64,000 bases of DNA from Centropus unirufus (taxonomy: Eukaryota > Chordata > Aves > Cuculiformes > Centropidae): NCBI GenBank assembly GCA_013397695.1, contig VYZI01000322.1:382294-446293 (forward strand), in the 5' to 3' direction. A program made the translations under genes and the position numbers. Below the pieces are notes generated by a model. It saw only the letters and a list, made by a program, of their open reading frames with translations. It made no database searches and was not told the origin of the DNA. Below are positions 1-15,000 of this stretch, in pieces. Position 1 is the stretch's first letter, and each line of letters opens with the position of its first letter.

Positions 1-139
1 TGTGGGTGGGCACAGGGGGATGCGGTGCTGAGGGGGCTCCCATCAGTCTTTGAGTTCCAGGCACACACTGTATGCAGGGAGCAGCTCCCAGGGGAAGTGG
101 GGGTTGCTCCTTGTGGAAAACATGGTGTGTGTGTACGCT

Positions 140-935
140 TTGCAAAGGGATCTGAGCAGGCTGGATCAATGGACTGAGACACGGGATGAGGTTTAACAAG
201 GCCAAGTGGGAGATCTGCGCTTGCGACACAACCCTGTGCAGCGCTACAGGCTTGGGGAAGAGTGGCTGGGGAGCCACCTGGAGGAGAAGGAGCTGGGGGT
301 GTTGGTTGAACATGAGCCAGCAGTGTGCCCAAATGGCCAAGAAGGCCAATGGCATCTTGGCTGGTATTGGAAACATGCATGGCCAGTAGTGCCAGGGAGG
401 TGATTCTGCCCCTGGACTCAGCGCTGGTGAGGCCGCACCTTGAATCCTGTCTTCAGTCCTGGGCCCCTCACAACAAGAAAGATGTTGAGGTTCTGGAGCA
501 CATCCAGAAAAGAGCAGTGAAACTGGTGAAAGGCCTGGAGAGCAAGTCTTATGAGGAGTGGCTCAGGAGCTGGGGTTGTTTTGCCTAGAGAAGAAGAGAC
601 TAAGGGGAGACATTATTATGGCCTACAACTCCCTGAAAGCTGGTTGTAGAGCGGTGGGTGCTGGTCTCTTCTCCCAAGTGACAGGAGACAGGATGAGAGG
701 GACGGGCCTCAAGTTATGCCAGGGGAGGTTCAAATTGGACATTAGGAAAAAATTCACCAAAAGGGTTAGCGGGCACTGGAATGGGCTGCCCAGGGAAGTG
801 GTTGAGTCCTCATCCCTGGATGTATTTAAAAGACAGGTAGATGAAGTGCTTAGGGATATGATTTAGCAGTGGACAGGTACAGTTGGGCAGGATGATCTCA
901 AAGCCCTTTTCCAGCCTAGCGATTCTATGATTCTA
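140..935 (+). mobile_element. CR1 LINE, 3' fragment (about 0.8 kb)
   Basis: The sequence follows the 3' part of avian CR1: degenerate end of the reverse-transcriptase ORF (around 186-590), the conserved block around 'GAGGTGGGTGCTGGTCTCTTCTCCCAAG' equivalents near 650-680, and the 3' tail GATTCTATGATTCTA at 921-935. The reading frame is broken into several overlapping pieces, so it is dead. The 5' boundary is approximate. The tail wording before the end resembles the copy at 57838-58170, suggesting the same subfamily. Confidence 0.9.
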
Positions 936-1297
936 GGTGCAGCAGTCTTGCAGCACCCCAAGAAGGTGTTTAGGCAGGACCTTGCCCACGCAGGCTGAGG
1001 CACCCAACAAGTGATTCTGGTCAGCAGCAGGGTTGTCTTCAGCTGAGGATTCAGTGCTGCAGGTTTTTTTCAGTCCTGCTGGTGAAATTCAGCTCATGCT
1101 CATTAGGTCAGTGTGGGTGAAACGTAGGGGAGAGCAGAATCAGGCTCAGAACTGATGGTTCCTCTGATGATGACAACAGGTCTATAATGCTCTCGTTCAT
1201 AAACCATACACAGACACTTGTCTGGTGCTCATGCATGGGCTGTTTCAGCATCCCTGCTACTCCTTGAGGATGTTGTTCTGTTGTGAAGAGTATTGTC

Positions 1298-1423
1298 AAG
1301 GTCAGGTCAACTGGGCTCTGAGCACCCTGATGTGGTTGAACATGTGCCTGCTCACTGCGGGGGGTTTGAACAAGGTGGCTTTTAAAGGTACCTTCCACCT
1401 CAAGCCATTCTATGAGTCTATGG
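1298..1423 (+). mobile_element. CR1 LINE, short 3'-end fragment
   Basis: About 125 bp resembling the last part of CR1 3' ends: a diverged 'ggtcaggtcaactgggct..gagcaccctgat' segment, the G-run block near 1358-1366, a diverged 'aaaggtaccttccacctcaagcc' block, and the tail CATTCTATGAGTCTATG at 1407-1423. It is more diverged than the 140-935 copy and so probably older. Confidence 0.65.
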
Positions 1424-2924
1424 TTATGCTTCAGTGAGGAGCTGGCTGAAGCAATTTGGGGTTTCTGCAGTCAGTTTAGAAGTAGAAGGCTCTATTGGCT
1501 ACATATCACAGGTCATAAACAAGCCCATGTGTCCTGTGTCACAGATAATGATTTTCATTCTAAAAACAGGTGGTTATGATTGTGATTATTTTTTTTGCAT
1601 TAAGATTTTTTTTTTGTTACTCAGAAGCTGTGCAAATAAAATTAAGATATTAAACTGCATTTTTCGTTGTAGCTAGTTTCCTATTTTCTAGTGGGATTCC
1701 TTTTTTCATATTGTGGAAATTTCTGTTGGCTTTATTTTTACAGGCACATGGTTTTTTATATTCTGGAAGTACAGATAATTTTGTACATGCACATTAGGTT
1801 TTATGGGCTTGTAATTGAACTAGGTGAAATGGTGACCCAGTGTGAAGCAGATGAGGGCCCAGTTGCCAGGAGAGCTTCTTTAAACGTGCGTATTCCATTG
1901 ACTTTCTGACAGAGCTTTGTGACACCAAGGGTTATTTGGTACCCAGTACTCACCTCTGCTTTTGAAAATATTCCTCTTTACCAAATTTCTCTGCTTTCTC
2001 CTTAGCATTAATCACTTGCCACTACCCAGTAAATAGTACAATAGAAATAGATCTTAAGAAATATGAAGGTTTGATTGTATTGTGGGCTAGTCTGTGAAAT
2101 GAGTTGCAGTAATAAACTCTAGGGCAGAATATGCACTGAAATTATGTTATCCCTTCTGCTCCAGAATGTGTCTCACTGCAGTGGCAGTATGGATTACAGG
2201 ACATAGTCTGATAAAGCTGCACAAGCTGCACTGACCCAATAAAAAAATCTTTCTTTTATTTGTAACTTGAATTTGCTTATTTTAGAACTATCCTTGTAGA
2301 AGTGCAAGATCAAAATTTTAGCCTTGATTACTGTAAACCCATACTGATCAAACCAACATCTCCTTGTTTTCAAGTTCTTTATTCTCTCCATTAGAAATGA
2401 ACACATTTTCTTTTGTGCAGTTGTTGCAAATAATTTGTAGAATAGTGGTGTAGTCCATGTGCAACAATGACTCAATGACTGAGGAACACATGGAGTACAG
2501 AGAGACGAATATGATAAGGGAAGTATATTCCAATGAACAATGGAAGCAATATCAGGTCATTTTAGGAAAATGTAAGAGTTTTCTATTTTTTTTTTTTAAT
2601 TTTTTTTTTAGCTTCCTATTTCATTCAGCAGTACATAATTACAGCCATCTGTCTGGCTATCTTTTGGGGAAGTAAAACAGGAAAAAAAAGCTGGAAAAAA
2701 GGATTCTAAATCTTAGTTTCCACTTAGTTGGCCTGTGTTCAAAATTTGTGCAGTATGATGGTAGTTTCTTACCATTCTGGCTGTTACCATTGTAATATGG
2801 ATATTTAAGTTACTTGGTAAATTGCAGTTCAGTTCCATTGTATAACTTAACTTTGAATCATGTATATTTTGAACCTTATGAAAAACAAATGTGACTTAGG
2901 ATTTAATGCTTTTGTCTTTTTAAG

Positions 2925-3068
2925 GTGTCATGGAAAGACTTAGACTTGGTCCAGAGGTCCTTCTACAAGAGAATCCCCGACTTATCTATGCTAGACTTAC
3001 TGGATTTGGCCAGTCAGGAAAATATGCCAGCTCTGCGGGTCATGACATCAATTATTTGTCTTTATCAG
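2925..3068 (+). CDS. AMACR: AMACR coding exon 2
   Basis: This exon is 144 bp, with acceptor TTTTTAAG before 2925 and donor GTAGGC after 3068. The first two bases complete a split Gly codon from exon 1, and the exon ends in phase 1. It encodes VMERLRLGPE through GHDINYLSLS and includes the catalytic His. The long open frame that starts at the first base is an out-of-frame shadow. Confidence 0.96.
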
Positions 3069-6000
3069 GTAGGCTGTAAGACTTCCTGTCAAATAAGGCT
3101 TTTTCCCTCTTAAACTACAACTCAAGAATTTATTGAAAGGTTTTTTGCAGATAGCTCAAGTTACCCATGGTGCAGACTGATGAAACAGCTGAGCACATCT
3201 GAAGCACTTCTGTCAGTGGAAGGAGGGTTTCCTTCTCTTTTCATGTGCTTCTCCCAGTTGGCTCTGGCACTCATTTAGCCCCTCTATAAGCTCCCACACA
3301 AGTCGGAAATGAGGATGTTTTTCTGCCAGGTTATTGAAGGGAAACAGTTCATTGAGGGATCCAACAAAAAAAAAAGTCAGCACAAGAAAGGAGGAAATGT
3401 GGGCTGTTTGTTTTGGCAGCATTATGAGTTGCTAGGCATGATGAACACGTTTTCTGAAGCTGGACATCATCTTCCTTCCTTTGTGCTATATTACCTGAAT
3501 AAAGTGTTTCTCTTTGAAGAGAAGGGTGAATTTTTAATGCATTTTTATGTTTTCTCAGGGCCTATCTCCTAGAAAATCTGTATACTGATAATCCTGAAAG
3601 AACTGCACGTGATTTTGTGAGCAGATTTTTTTTTTTGAGTGAAGAAGAAGTAGGCAGCTTAAGTCATTTGAGCTCTTGTGCTTTTCTGCTGTAGATATCT
3701 CTCTATTTAAACCAAGCAAAAGGAAAGTAGGCTTAAAATAAAGTGGCAATGCTATTTTTCCTTCAGATATTGTAGACAGTGTGCTGTCTGTGTCATAAAC
3801 ATGCAAGTAATGAACAACAAAATTAAACAACTCTGGTGGCAGCAATCAGTGTGCCATGCATGACCACACCTACTACTGCTATCTTCTGTCTGCTGTTTCT
3901 CCGAGCCAGGGAGGGTGGAAAGCAGCCTGAAACTTCTTGTCTTTCCCCTGGGTAAAGCATTTATTTTAGCCCTAGCAAAATCCCAAAGCAGAAGCACTGC
4001 AAATGTGGTGATCTGGTATCACTGACTACGGGGTGTCACTGTGTTGTAGAATTAAATTTTTTCGGGAGTGGATTCAGTCTTCTTTCATTATGTGGGATTG
4101 TCAGACAATAAAAAGGGTAAAGAAAGCATGCCTTGTTTGAAACACTTTTGACTTCACATCCAGATGATTTCAAAGTATTATACTTCAGTTTATTGTTAGT
4201 GAAAGAAGAGTCAGTACAAAACCAGTATAATTCATTGCTACCTTGGATTTTAGTACATTATGTCTGCAAAACAAAGTAATTTTTTCTCTGGAGCTGATTT
4301 AATTAGTAGTATGTTGGTTAGTGCTGCCTTCCTAAAATTAAATAATTTATTGACATTTCAAAGGTTACGTTTTTGTGCCTGTTTAGAGGAAGTAGGACAA
4401 GATTTCGGGAGGCACTGTTCCACAAAAGTGAGATCTTGTATCCTCAGTATTTTCCTGATGAACTTTGCCTTTCTAAAGTGCCTTTCTAAAGCCACTAAAA
4501 ATGGCTTTTGTTAGAAGCTCCAGATATAAGTTAACACATTAACCTGCTAGTGCCTGTGGCAACATCTGAACTGTTAAAAGTGAGGTTTTAGTCAGTGACA
4601 GGGCTTTATGCTTGCACGAGAGTCTCTGAACTCTTCTTTATGTTGTGCAGTTACTTGCTTCTGCTTAGGAAGTGAAATGGAACATTAGCTTTGACCATGC
4701 ATGCTGCAAGTCTCAGAAGGCTGGCTGCTGGCATAGGAGATGGTAATACTACAGCTTCTTGGTTACCCAAATGGAATCACCATGAGGGAACTACAAAGAG
4801 TAAGATGACAGTAAAGAGGTTGTTAAGGATGGCAGAGAAATACTGACAGATTCAAAGCTCTGTCTGCAGTAAACTGGCTTAACCTTTTCTCTATTCTGTT
4901 TCATTCCTGCGTAATTTCTGTCATAAACATGGGTTCCTGGTGTCTGTGTCACATGCAATCAGAGGTAACCTCTGCTATTCACCTGTTCCTCCGTTCCTCT
5001 TATAATCAACTTTTTTTTTCTTTCCTCAAAAGCTGAAGAGGGAGGATAAGACTGGAGTGCAGTTCTGAGTGTGAAATACTTTGTTATGATTGTTAATTCA
5101 CAGACTATGTGCACAGAATATTATGCATCTGCATTTTTACTTTAAAAGATTCAAAGAAAACTTTAACAAAGTTGCTTTAAGGCATGCTTATAATGCCTGT
5201 TGAATTCTGATGGGGGAGAATATGCATGTGCAAAGTACTAGTATAGAATCACTGCACGCCATTATTCTGGGATTAATGTTTGCCCCTATATAGGTGTATT
5301 ATCAATGGTTTATCTGTGAGGCTTATTAATCTCTTAAATTAAATGTGTCTTCACTAATATGATTTCAGATATTCTAGTCTTTTGTGAATTAAAGGTAACT
5401 ATTTGCTAAGGCACAGCCAAGTGGAGAAAGGAAGCTGGTGGATATTTCCTTTACTGCTTGCTTACTTGTATAGATTGAAAATAATGAAACTGTAATTGTA
5501 TTGATGTTGAAATTAATGTTTATAATTAATTTTATACTTAACATATGCTTTGTTTGCTCTACTGTTAGGTGTGCTGTCAAAGCTGGGTAGGAAAGATGAA
5601 AATCCATATGCACCCTTAAATCTTCTGGCTGATTTTGCTGGTGGAGGTGTTCTGTGTGCAATGGGCATTGTTACAGCCCTCTATGAACGCACCCAATCTG
5701 GCAGAGGGCAGGTCATTGATGCAAGTATGGTAAGTTTGGTCTGGAGGGAGGTGGGGTTTCATAGGTTTGCTTGTTTGAGTTTCTTTTCCTTTTCTTAGTC
5801 CATAAAAGGAAGAAAATCGATATGGAGAACTTTGGAAAGTAAATAATCTCATACAATGGCTATTTCTTCATCTGCAAGCTGACCTTAAAGATCATCTAGT
5901 TACAAACGCCCTGCTGTGGGCAGGGACACCTCCTGCTAGATGAGGCTGCTCAAGGCCCCATCTAACCTTAACATCATGCATACCAGTAAAAATTATGTTC

Positions 6001-9000
6001 CTAACAAGATAAAGAATTGCATTAGCTTTATCTGAGATACATCTGCTTATGAATTTGTAGCAGGTCACATCTTATTAGAAGCACTGTTCCCTCAAATAAT
6101 TACACTACCATGGATTATCGCCAAGAAGTCAATTTCAAACACATTGTGTTAAGGTGCCGTAAAATAAATGAAAGACTAAATTAGCCCAATAATGACTGCT
6201 ATGGAATTTTTCACTGCAAGGCCACACACACAGAGCCAAATTACCTATTTACACTTACTCTTGAAACCTGTATTACATACAAATGTTATTTTTCTTTATC
6301 TTTCTTTTTCTGTTATTGTTTTTTAAGAGCATTGCAATTGAAATTTGACATCCTTTTGAAGTTTTGTGAAACATTGAAGGCTATGATTTAGATTTAAATA
6401 TAAATTGAAAACAACTATATTAATTGGAAAAAAATATCTTTGCTGAAGAGGTCTTGAAGGTAGGAGAATAGAAAGAGGTGTTAGCTATCTTGACTTGAGT
6501 AGGGTTTTGGCAAATTCACATGATATTCTGAGAAGCGCTGGTGTTCAAGGGTCTAGATGAAAACCATGAGATCAGTGCAAAACTGGTCTAATGTTTTTAC
6601 CCTGACAAGAGTTATTAGTTGTTGGTTGTCAAAACGAAAAGTGTAGGGACTGGCATTCCACAGACTTCTGTTGTTTCTTTTCAGTGTTTTCACCAATAAT
6701 GATGAATGACCAATTTTGCTTAATGAATTTACAGATGGGAAGAGCTAAAAATGTGTTGGACACTTGGATTAGAATTTAAATTGAACACTTCAGATTGCAG
6801 TAATGACCTGAAAAAAATTGGCTGAAATTCGTGGAGACCGCTCTTCTGGAGTTCTCTTAGGTGGAAGCAATTAGCTGAACAAATGCCGTGTGAGAACAAT
6901 TGGCTGAAGTACAGTCCTGGGGGTTTGTCATAGTCACAGACTGAACAGGAGTCAACAGTGTCGAGCTGCTGTAAACCACACACACACTGTTTTAGGATGT
7001 ATAAACAGGAAATACACCCAGCAAAGTTTCTGAAGTAGTTATTCCAATCTATTGGATGTATACAAGGCCTCCTGTTCCTGTCACTGGCTGTCATCTTTCA
7101 CCCCTAAAAAACCCGTTTGAGTAATTCAGAAGAACACAACAAAAAACAATAGTAAATCTAAAAGCATGACCTAGAAAGGAAAGTTGAAGGAATTTGTGAA
7201 GCAAGAACTGTGGAGAACTGTGGTAGGTCGTCAAATATTTAAAATGACACTTCCTGTATCTTGGAATGTTCGCTTATTTTCACTGTTTGTTCTTGAAATC
7301 ATTGACAAAATTTGTTACAGGAAGAATCTCTGTAAGTCTGCTCATGTCTAATGAGGTCTCTTGCTAATTGGGAATAGAATGTTTGGTGGGTTTTATGGGT
7401 TTGGGGTTTTTTCTGTTTTTGCTTTTTAGCCTTTAAAACTTGTGTTTCAATTTTTTCTTGTCTCATTATAACTGTGGAATTCACAGTTGCCTGCTGATGT
7501 TCCTGCTGTCCTGTGAAATGGATGGAATATTGTCTATGATCACTGGGTGTACAGCACCTGGCATTTTGTTTTTCTTTTCACTCGAGCAGACTTTCAGTGA
7601 GACAGTTGAAGAAAAACACAGATGCATCATCAACAGCAAACTTAAGCACAGTGGGTTGATGAGCCTGTGTTACGTAGGCTTTCTTCATAGAAGTAGATAT
7701 TTTAAAAGTCACTATATTACAGCATTCCAGATGTAATTTCTTTAAATATTCTTATTTAATGGGCCTGTTACTTGAGTTGCTGTACAATTTTGGTAAGTCA
7801 ATATGTTAATGACTGACATGTAGAGCTTCCTATGGTAGAAGAGGGAAAACTGATTTCTTTTTTAGCCACTTTTTGTTCTGGGATTAGTTTTATTACATTT
7901 TCATCTTCATGGATTGTTTTACTGACCACTTTTTTTTTTCCTTTTATTGTAATGCCTATTTTTCTGAAGCAATCTAAAAAAAAATATTTATTGTCTTTGA
8001 GGTTAATAATTACAGATTGAGATCTGAAGTTTTGTGATAGAAGCATTTGGCTTTTATCTTTTATTTCTAATAGTGTGCTGGAAGCTGAAATATGGCTGGG
8101 AGCATTCTTATGATCAGTAATATACATGTGAGGAGCTCCTCTAGTTAATGAAACCAAACAGATATAAAAAGAGGGTTGAGAGGGTCAGGCCATGGACTAG
8201 ATTTGCATCACGTGTTCACCGTGTCTGGTGCTGTTGTTGCCCTGCATAAAAATTAGATGCTGGGTCCTGCATTTCAGCTGCCTACCTTGGAAAGATTAAA
8301 TGCCTGGCCTGAATCGATTCGTGTTAGTTGCTGTGTCTTCTCTTTGACTCTATAGGGATCATAGGCACCTTTCAGTGACCCTGAGAGTTCCCATGTTCTA
8401 AGTAGGATGTGGAGCAGATGCCACAGTATGGCACAGTAGGCACAATTGTACATCTGCACTCTTGCACTGCACTCGAATAGAGGCGTGTGAGACAGGGCCA
8501 CACTTTAGGTTTACTCTAAATGCAGACACAGAGGCTTCTGCTGATGGTAGGCATCTGACCAAGTGTGACTCACTCTTTGTGAAAAGGCAGCCAGAGGAGA
8601 GGATGGTGATAAAGATCACTTGCCTAATAGTCCCATGGCAAGAGTACTTAGCTGTCCAACAGAATACTGGGGTTCCAGGTTTTTCTCAGCCTGGAGGTAT
8701 TCAAAACCAGAAGTCCCACATCCTAGAGGCATTCATCAGTCACAAGGATAGAGATTAGGTTAGTGTGGAGTCATTTTTGGTTTGAACTATTCCACTCTGC
8801 AGTAGGAACAGAAGGCTTGTGGAGTAGACAGGTCGCCCAGTGTGGTAGTGCCTCCAGGTTCTTCTCCCTGCCTTGGAGATTGCTGATGCTTTTAGTATAA
8901 GGGAGCCATGAAGTGAAAAACAACTCTAACAGTAATGATTCTGCAATTGGGCTTAAGTGGAGTTTCCCCACGTTATCCTCATGGTTTAAAAGAAGGTGAC

Positions 9001-12000
9001 CATGTTTGTGTGTGTGGTGTTATTTGAGCATGCTTTGGAGATCTGGTGCAGATGTTAGACACCTTTTTACTTGTCTCTGAGTTGCAGTGGGTCTCAGACA
9101 GGAGTTAGCCGTCCAGTTACTTAGCCAGGGATATTTCTACAGTTCCTATAGCAGTCCAAAACAGATGTGTTATTTTTTTTAAGCCTTTCAAGCAGAAGTA
9201 TCACTGGACATAGATATTGTAGGTAGTTCCATCAGCACCAAAGTATAGTTTGCAGTTAGAGCTTATTCTGATATTATCCCCGTATGTTATCCTTATTTCC
9301 AAAGCTTTTTGTGTATTTTTTTGTTAATATGATCAGTGCAAAATCAGATCATTAGTAAAACAAACACTATTTTGATATACTTCAAATAATCTTGCATATA
9401 TATACATGAAGGTAGACCATATTTTCTCATATGAAAGTATTTTAATTGACATTAACACATGAGGAATAGGGCAGAAGTGTTCCTGACCTTGTGGAAAGTG
9501 CTTGAGAAAGAGGCCAGGTAATACACATTAAATTAATGAGACTTTGTGATTGTATAAGACAAATATTCACATTATAAATTCTTGCTTAGAAAGGTAGGAG
9601 CTAACAGATCTTTCCACATGAAAATTCAGTAGCTTTTTATTTCGATACAGTCTTTGTGCTTTTCTTGACAGACAATATTTGGTTAATTTTACAGTGCCGA
9701 AAATGCTTGAAACAAAATGATACAGCACAGGTTTTTTCCCCTGTTCCACTGGGTTATTTCTGGACAAATACTGTTACTGCTCATCTTCTCTTATAGTTTT
9801 TCTAATACAGTTGGAAGAAATTGGATTTTGCTTCTGAAAAAACTGTAGAATGTGATTTTGCATGGGAAGACTGTTAAAAGCCTGATAATATTGAAAGGCT
9901 AAACCAATTGAATATTCATGTGGTTGTACTCCACATAGGCAAAATTTTAAGGAACAAGTTGCAGCAGTTCTAATCATGTTTTTTCAGTGCTGTATTCATC
10001 GGGCACTTACCTATTTAGAGATTACTTTGCTATGTCCATGTACATGCCAGTGTACAAGAGTGGAGGAATAGTTTCTGTTTTAACTAAGTGATGGAGATCA
10101 GCTTCCAGTTCCCATGATAAGAGAGCTTTAAGCTTTGATTTCCTTCCTGTTTTTTTTTCTAAAAATAGCGCTATTATTATAATCAGTAAATTCAAAGAAG
10201 TTAGCATTGAATTAAAAAAAAATACACTCACAGACTGGTATAGCCATCTTGATTCCCGAAGATTTAGAAGATTTGGTAGCTATCAGATACTTAATATTTT
10301 AGAGTTGAGAAGCTTATTCCATCACTTAAATTTCCTTACACTCTCTTTATCAACTCCTAATGATTATCAAGTTGCTAAATGAGGAAACTTTGTGCATTGG
10401 AAGTGTGTTATCCATTTGAAGCTGCATTTTTACATTTAATCTCCTTCTTGTTCTCTAATTCTAGATGATTTTATATATGCAATATAAACGGTGCCAGAGA
10501 TTTTATTGTTGAAAATCTTAACAAAAGACAGAACTGGTAGTTGTTTTTTTCCTGGGTTTTTTTTGTGGAGTTAAGGTAACATGCCAACTAATTTACTGAA
10601 GCTGTTGATGTTTTCCTGTAAATCCTCAAGGTTGAAGGAGTAGCCTACTTAAGTTCTTTCCTGTGGAAATCACAAAATTTGGGACTTTGGAACAGATGTC
10701 GAGGTGAAAACCTGCTAGATAGTGGTGCACCTTTTTACGAAACCTACAAGACCTCTGATGGAAAATTCATGGCTGTTGGTGCCATTGAGCCTCAATTCTA
10801 TGAGCAATTCATAAAGGGTAAGTAGCTTGGAGCAGCTGTTTCGCATCAGCAAAGCATGATTGAATGAGTTGTTTAATAATTTTCATTCCTGACGTTGGTT
10901 ATTTTGATTTCTTTGTAAAAGCCAAACACTTCTTGAAACTAATTGGGTAGTCTTGTAGCAGTTTAATTGGCTTTTTTCTTTTGGCAACTGACTACTGTTT
11001 TTTTCATTCCTTCATCTTACCCTCAGAAGTGACATTTGAATTGCAGAGTTTCCTCTGGAATTATGGTTATAGTAGTCCAAGATGTGACTGGAGCACTAAA
11101 CAACTATTTAGTTCATAATATTACTTAATAGAATGGACTTTTTTCTTAATTGAGAGTCAGCTTTGTGAATTAATTTCCACAACGCAATTTCAGGATGCTT
11201 TTAGTGCCTGGCTATGCATATAACTTTCATATGTGACTAAAGACTCTTTAAATACAACTATAAAATATGATTTATCTGTTTGAGACATGAAACAGATAGC
11301 ATCTTACCATGGGGGGTGAGAAGTGAATGCGGAGTTGCTGTCTGGAGTTGAACCACAACAGTACCTTCTCACAGGCATGTTACTGCCTGTTCATCTCCAG
11401 TCAGTTATGTTGTCCTAATAAGAGCATTGTTTTTGCCAGTGCCTGCACTTCCAGGAGATTTTGAAATTCAGGGGTATAGTGAACTGAAACAAAGTTGTGG
11501 AGTTGTAGGGTGGGATGTGCCTTTGGTGAGCAAGTTCCTCCAAGGAGATCTTGTTTTGTACACTCTGGCTTTAATCTCTTGCAACCTGTGGTGCTCCCAA
11601 ACAAGGTTCTTGCACATCTAAGAAGGATATGGAACTGCTGGAACAGGTCTGCAGGAGGGTGATGAAGGCAATCAGAGGGCTGAAGCACCCCTACTATGAG
11701 GATGGGCCAAACCATTGTATGATTCTATGATTTGTGGCTGTAAATGGCTGCTTCTGTGTGTAGTGTAAGAAGGGCTGTGCAATTGCCTAGAATATCCAAA
11801 TTGGTCCATGCTGATACATGGAATGTACAAGGTAGGCTCCTGGAGTGCCACAGGGACATGGCCAGTGTTATGTGTGGACCCAAGGTCAGGTGTCAAGGAA
11901 CACCATGTTCTTGGTTGAAGAAACTGGTACTTTGTTCCTCATTATAGTGAACATAATTTTTTTGTGAACTCCAGTTCTAAGCTACTTGACCTTGAAAAAG

Positions 12001-15000
12001 AAAGTGTAGCTGGTTGTTCTGTACTTTGCAGTTCTTTGAAATGTTGTTCCCCTGCAAACCTGTGAGATTTTTTTGCTTACAAGAAATTGAGTTGGAGAAC
12101 AAAAGTCAATAGAAAACTATATCAAAGTGAAATATCAGCCCTTGCCCTGGAAGTTAGGGAATTTGGAATTCTGATATATGTCTTCAGGGACAACGCCTGT
12201 ATGAAATACAAAAGGAAAAAAAAGAAAAGAATAAATCTGCTTACTCAAATACCCATATGTTTAGATTATAGAGATCAAAGGCTGCTCTCCAGTATTCATG
12301 ATTGCATTATGTTATTTTTCTCTAGAGATCAAGTTTTACCGCACTTCCTTTTAAGCTACAGTAGCAAGATGGAATCTATATTAGTTCAAAAAGAAAACAA
12401 AATCTGTAATGGAGTCTGATCTTATTTTTCACTGATCTTCTCAGTGAAGCTTTGCTGGGTACTGCAGACCTCTGGGATTGGTCGCTGCTCCAGGGCAAGA
12501 CTTTAGGCTTTTCTTCCTAAACCAGCCAGACAGCTTATGTAGAAAGAAATCTGTGATGGATTAATCCAGTACTCGTGGTATTTAAGATGATCACTGACCG
12601 ATCTCTGTCTCATTTACATAAATTTTATTGTGGAAAATGCTGAAGTTCTCTGTTTTCTTCTTAGCTGTTTCCCAGAAATTCAGAGCATAAAGTTGAGGCA
12701 GCAACTATGAATTCATCTGCCTGTATTGGGGCACCCACATTGGACAACTATTTTAACATTTGAAAGTATTTCTTATTCTTATAATGCACAGAAATGGCCT
12801 GATTTTAACAACTGTAGTATCAAAAATAGTTATTCCAACAAAGAAGGTCTGTTTGTAAGTAGATAATGAGTACAATCACAATTGTGCTTGTGTTTCAGTC
12901 TGTTTCTGTCATGTTTTGAAAATCCAACTTACAGACTTCAGTCTTCTAAGGAAATGTTGCTTTTTGCCTTTAATTGTATCACCATCTTTGCTTGTTTGTA
13001 GTCAATAATGTTTCTTAATTTTGTAAAAATGTTTTGATTGAAGTGTCAGACTGAACTTCAGATTTTTCTCACAATATGGCTTTTAAAATAAGTGGTCTTT
13101 CTTCATTGTATTTTAGATACATGTGATGAGTTACGTAGACTTTCACACAGGAAATATTTATGACCTTCAGTAGTTATGGTTGCAAGCTTTCTGAAGCAAT
13201 AGCATGCTAAATTAGAATAGCAGATCCTTCTTGTGGCTTAGGGATTTTTTCCTTTTTGGTATATCTATTGCAGAAATTCAATTCCGAGCTTAAGCCTTTG
13301 AATGTTATAGGGAAGAAAAAGCTGCTTGTGAGGATTGCATTGCTCTTTCACAAACCTGAGGAGCTTTGACTTAGGCCAAGTCATCTGTTCAAGGCATTAA
13401 TTCACTACTTTGATGTAGTTTTAAAATTGTATGTTCCAGTTTCAAATTTCATAATTTCATTTCATACTTTTTTCCCATAATTCTGGTCAGTTCCACTGGT
13501 GAACAATTTAGGGCTGTTCCAGATAAAATATATTCTAAAGCTACTTTGTATCTCTCTGCCCACATTCAGGGAGTAGGTTGCTTTCATCACTCCTCTGTGA
13601 TGAGAACACAAGGATATAGGTGTTGCAGCTGTGAAAGCTGGAGATTAAAAGATTGCAGAACTGCAATCTGAGGAAAGAATGTGGTTTCTGGACCATTTGG
13701 CACTGCTCTCAGCATTCTGGTAGCAGAAGTGAAACCAATTTCCTTTTGGTTTTGGTTTGCTTCAATGTTTCCCCGTACAATTAGGAATCCAGTGCTGGAC
13801 CAAAATGCAGTTAATGACATGGTGAGAAAGTTCTTAAAGGGTCTGCATAGGGAAACTAAATCCAAGAAAATACAGCCTCTTAGTTTGAGAAGATTGTTGG
13901 CTTTGTAGATCATGCTAGGGATCATTTTCATAGGGAAAGTTAAATTTCTGCTCACCACAAATGCATTAAATTTTAAAAATCTCACATAGTATGAGAAACT
14001 GAGTCTGTATAAAATAGATATGGTAAATAATTGCTATAGCAGCTGTAGGTTTAGGATCTTGGCTGACTGTAGACTAGTGGCTGTTAACAAACAAGTTGCA
14101 ATCCTTTTGCTTATATGAATTTTATTACTACAAAAGTCAGCCAATAAACAACTAAAATACCTTTGTCTTATGAAAAATCTGATGTAACAAACATGTGCTA
14201 TTAATGTTAGGCCTCAATGTTTTGATAAAAAGAGACAGAATGTCTTCCAACTGACCTGTAAATTGTTTCTGCAGGTTTTTCTTGATTTTTCACAATACAT
14301 GTGTGGTGTCTCTGTAGCCATGCTATAGGAGGCTTGCAGAACACAACAAATTTTAATTCTCACCTGAAACAGAAAGGTTTGGTTCTGTGTTGTCATATGG
14401 TGTAACCTCAGTTACTTTAAGGCAAAGTTGGTATTGGCTTACATTGATGGGAAAGGCACTACGAGTCACTAAAATTCAGAGGATGTATTTCATAGTACTC
14501 CTTTCAGATGACCTTGATATTCCAAATTGTGTGACTTCTATTTAAAAAGAAGGGTAAAAAAATCAGGAAGTGCTTGAAAAATATAGTTTGTTTCATTATG
14601 AAGGATTTCCACATGGCTATTCATTTTGTATTTGTAAAGTGTTGTGTTGAAAATCTGTTCATGTAAGAGAGTGAGCAAGGGCCTGGTGGTTTGGGCCAAA
14701 ACTAAGGATTCCCATGCTAGGTGGTTCTCTTCAGTTGTGTTGTGGCAACACAATTTCAAAATTACTGTGCTATGAGGATGCAATTTTGGAAAGAAAATCA
14801 GCAACTTAAAACAAGGAAATCCCGAATAAAGCTTGGCTATGAATCCTCAGTCAGCTTTTAAAATAGTGAGGCTGAAATATCTGGAGAAACTTCTTATTAT
14901 TTCAGTATGTTGCATTAAAAATGTCATGCAGGTATTGGTTGATAATGCTGTCGCATTTGGAGGACATTTAAAGCATCATTATAAGGAGTCTTTAATGCTT

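Larger units (their letters stand above)
1..2924 (+). other. AMACR intron 1 (3' part) with CR1 fragments
   Basis: No exon was found here. AMACR exon 1, which in mammals encodes about 82 N-terminal residues including the start, is not in this stretch, so intron 1 is at least 2.9 kb and the promoter lies before the window. The stretch holds two CR1 fragments (listed separately) and T-rich runs near 2589-2610. The open frames between 1100 and 2700 have no recognisable similarity and look like chance frames. Confidence 0.75.

Noticed and set aside
8209..8214. CACGTG E-box inside AMACR intron 3
   Set aside because: A lone hexamer with no promoter or enhancer context; expected by chance in a window of this size.
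8618..8760. Segment with 'CCTGGAGGTATTCAAAACC' that resembles a CR1 phrase
   Set aside because: Flanking sequence does not follow any CR1 region, so the phrase alone is not enough.
13587..13985. 132-codon - strand frame in AMACR intron 4
   Set aside because: No family similarity or codon bias that I can see. It lies in ordinary intron sequence.
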